Assembly (NCBI RefSeq): GCF_007752345.1
Contig: NZ_CP036299.1
Coordinates: forward strand, 4,684,001-4,748,000
Source: Planctopirus ephydatiae
GTDB taxonomy: Bacteria; Planctomycetota; Planctomycetia; Planctomycetales; Planctomycetaceae
Direction: 5' to 3'
Length of the DNA: 64,000 nucleotides
Within the stretch, counting starts at the first letter, position 1, and each line of letters begins with the position of its first letter. Positions 62,732 to 64,000 of the stretch are shown piece after piece. A program made the position numbers and the translations under genes. The notes under the pieces are model-generated. The model had not been told where the DNA came from, did not search any database, and saw only the letters and a program-made list of their open reading frames with translations.

Positions 62732-64000
62732 ATGCCCTCTTTTCTGCACGTAGCCGACCTCCATCTCGACAGTCCGAGAAGTGGACTTTCTCGCGATGCC
62801 AGTGCCCCGGTTTCTGAAATTCAGCAGGCTCCTCGCAGAGCACTCGAGCGATTGATTGACGAAGCCCTGAGGCGAAAGGTTTCTGCGGTTGTGATTGCTG
62901 GCGATCTTTACGATGGCGACTGGAAAGATCACCAGACGGGTCTCTTCTTCGTGAGGCAGGCCCAGAAGCTGGCCGACGCCAGGATCCCAGTGGTGATGAT
63001 CACCGGCAATCACGATGCCCAGTCAGTCATCACCCAGCAGCTTCCTTTACCCCCCAACGTGAAAGTTTTAAGTGTCGATGCACCTGAGACATTCCTCCTC
63101 GAGGATTGCGGTCTGGCACTGCATGGGCAAGGTTTCAAGAACCGGGCCGTACCGCAAAATCTGTCGGCGAACTATCCCGCTAAAATCAACAGCCTCTTCA
63201 ACGTAGGGCTCCTGCATACGTCGCTGACAGGCTTCGAAGGCCACGAAGTTTATGCCCCCTGCAGCTTGAGTGATCTGGCCCGGACCGGCTACGAATACTG
63301 GGCCCTGGGGCATATTCACAAACGGCAGGAATTCCCGCTGGCCAGTGGCGGGATGGCAGTTTTTCCAGGGAATCTGCAGGGGCGCCATATTCGTGAATGC
63401 GGGCCCAAAGGCTGCGAAGTTATCGAGTATCAACCGAACGGAATTCTCCAGCGAGAGTCAATTGTCCTCGATGTCTTTCGTTGGGAACTGCTTTCGATTT
63501 CAGTGGACGGATTATCTTCCCGAGACGAAATTCTCGCACTGATTGAAGATCACCTGCGCGCTTTTCGCACTTCCGCAGATCCCCAACCACATGCCCTGCG
63601 CATCGAACTGATTGGGGCCACAACTTGTCATGGCCAGCTCATCAACCGCCAGCGAGAACTTCGTGCCGAAATCCAGAGCCTCGTGGTACAGTCAGGAAGT
63701 GGCAACTGGTGGCTCGAAGACCTTTCGCTCCGCACAATCTTTCCAGAGGCATCCATTGATGCTGGTTTAGCCAGTGCTGCCTCTCAGGAATTGCTGGCAT
63801 TGGCCAGCTCTGAACTGCAGGCAACCCATTCCTCTCCCGAATTGCATCGTCTGATGCAAAGCTTGACTGAGGATTTGCGAAAGAAGCTCCCTGCGGAAAT
63901 CTCGTGGAGTGAAGTCCTTGGCCCCACCTCTTCGCCCTCTGCCAGTTCCACAACAAACGAGACATCAGCCACCGCGGGAATCGAGTGGAGTCCGCTTCTG
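62732..64000 (+). CDS. SbcD/Mre11-like DNA repair exonuclease (3'-truncated by the window)
   Basis: The frame runs from ATG 62732 to the end of the window (423 codons, no stop). It is a calcineurin-type nuclease: HVADLHLDSP at the N-terminus, then VIAGDLYDGDWKDHQ (~54), MITGNHDAQS (~90), LLHTSLTGFEG (~160) and WALGHIHKRQEF (~190), the five metal motifs in order. The following ~220 residues form the capping and helical part seen in YhaO/SbcD proteins, which trim DNA ends together with a SMC-like ATPase. That partner (YhaN/SbcC) would be expected downstream. It follows the ABC-2 locus after a REP-like element. Confidence 0.92.
   Translation, partial: MPSFLHVADLHLDSPRSGLSRDASAPVSEIQQAPRRALERLIDEALRRKVSAVVIAGDLYDGDWKDHQTGLFFVRQAQKLADARIPVVMITGNHDAQSVITQQLPLPPNVKVLSVDAPETFLLEDCGLALHGQGFKNRAVPQNLSANYPAKINSLFNVGLLHTSLTGFEGHEVYAPCSLSDLARTGYEYWALGHIHKRQEFPLASGGMAVFPGNLQGRHIRECGPKGCEVIEYQPNGILQRESIVLDVFRWELLSISVDGLSSRDEILALIEDHLRAFRTSADPQPHALRIELIGATTCHGQLINRQRELRAEIQSLVVQSGSGNWWLEDLSLRTIFPEASIDAGLASAASQELLALASSELQATHSSPELHRLMQSLTEDLRKKLPAEISWSEVLGPTSSPSASSTTNETSATAGIEWSPLL

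Overview
The window is a dense piece of a bacterial chromosome, about 46 genes on both strands with short gaps. It carries no rRNA, tRNA, CRISPR array, phage or insertion sequence that I can recognise. The gene content suggests a planctomycete, probably near Planctopirus/Planctomyces limnophila. The pointers are many secreted or lipid-anchored proteins of unknown function, an inverse-autotransporter-type barrel fused to a long beta-helix, a PmoA-like (DUF6807-type) secreted protein, a LamG-phosphoesterase fusion, a von Willebrand A protein with a TonB-like N-terminus, and a large DNA polymerase I. This assignment is inferred from gene families; no 16S gene is present to confirm it.

Layout. 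1-10 kb: tail of a truncated gene, a CPFC secreted protein, a citrate-synthase-like protein that has lost its catalytic residues, threonine synthase, a small membrane protein, an adenylate kinase (minus), a U32 peptidase/RlhA-like protein, a ComEA-like HhH protein and a zinc-ribbon protein. 10-18 kb: a TrhO-RluA fusion (minus), a secreted propeller-like protein, a HIT protein with a membrane protein (minus), a LamG-phosphoesterase and a zinc alcohol dehydrogenase. 18-22.5 kb: the 1304-residue barrel/beta-helix protein. 22.5-30 kb: an A-type Fe-S carrier, PmoA-like protein, PanE-like reductase and membrane-inserted P-loop ATPase (all minus), a phosphopantetheinyl transferase (plus) and a lipoprotein (minus).

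30-37 kb: a long control region, then the conserved trio prkA-yeaH-spoVR (AAA+ serine kinase, DUF444 vWA protein, SpoVR), then two small membrane-anchored proteins joined by an ATGA overlap. 37-40.4 kb: MBL-fold hydrolase and Gfo/Idh/MocA oxidoreductase (minus), csrA with a clear terminator, and a small membrane ORF. 40.4-50 kb: Lhr-like DEXH helicase (minus), vWA protein with a secreted partner, an ATL-like small protein (minus), LarA-like protein, HD phosphohydrolase, and an ECF sigma/anti-sigma pair (minus). 50-64 kb: lipoprotein aldose 1-epimerase, coiled-coil membrane protein (minus), polA, a three-gene ABC-2 export locus, and the first 423 codons of an SbcD/Mre11-like nuclease running off the end.

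Small-scale structure. Six copies or fragments of a REP-like palindrome built on GCATGCTTGC/GCAAGCATGC lie only between genes (near 22.6, 28.4, 29.75, 39.98, 52.1 and 62.5 kb). Six hairpin terminators are clear. Two long perfect inverted repeats sit in the control regions of prkA and of csrA/oxidoreductase. The most unusual genes are the catalytically dead citrate-synthase homologue, the TrhO-RluA fusion, the barrel/beta-helix protein and the membrane-spanning P-loop ATPase.
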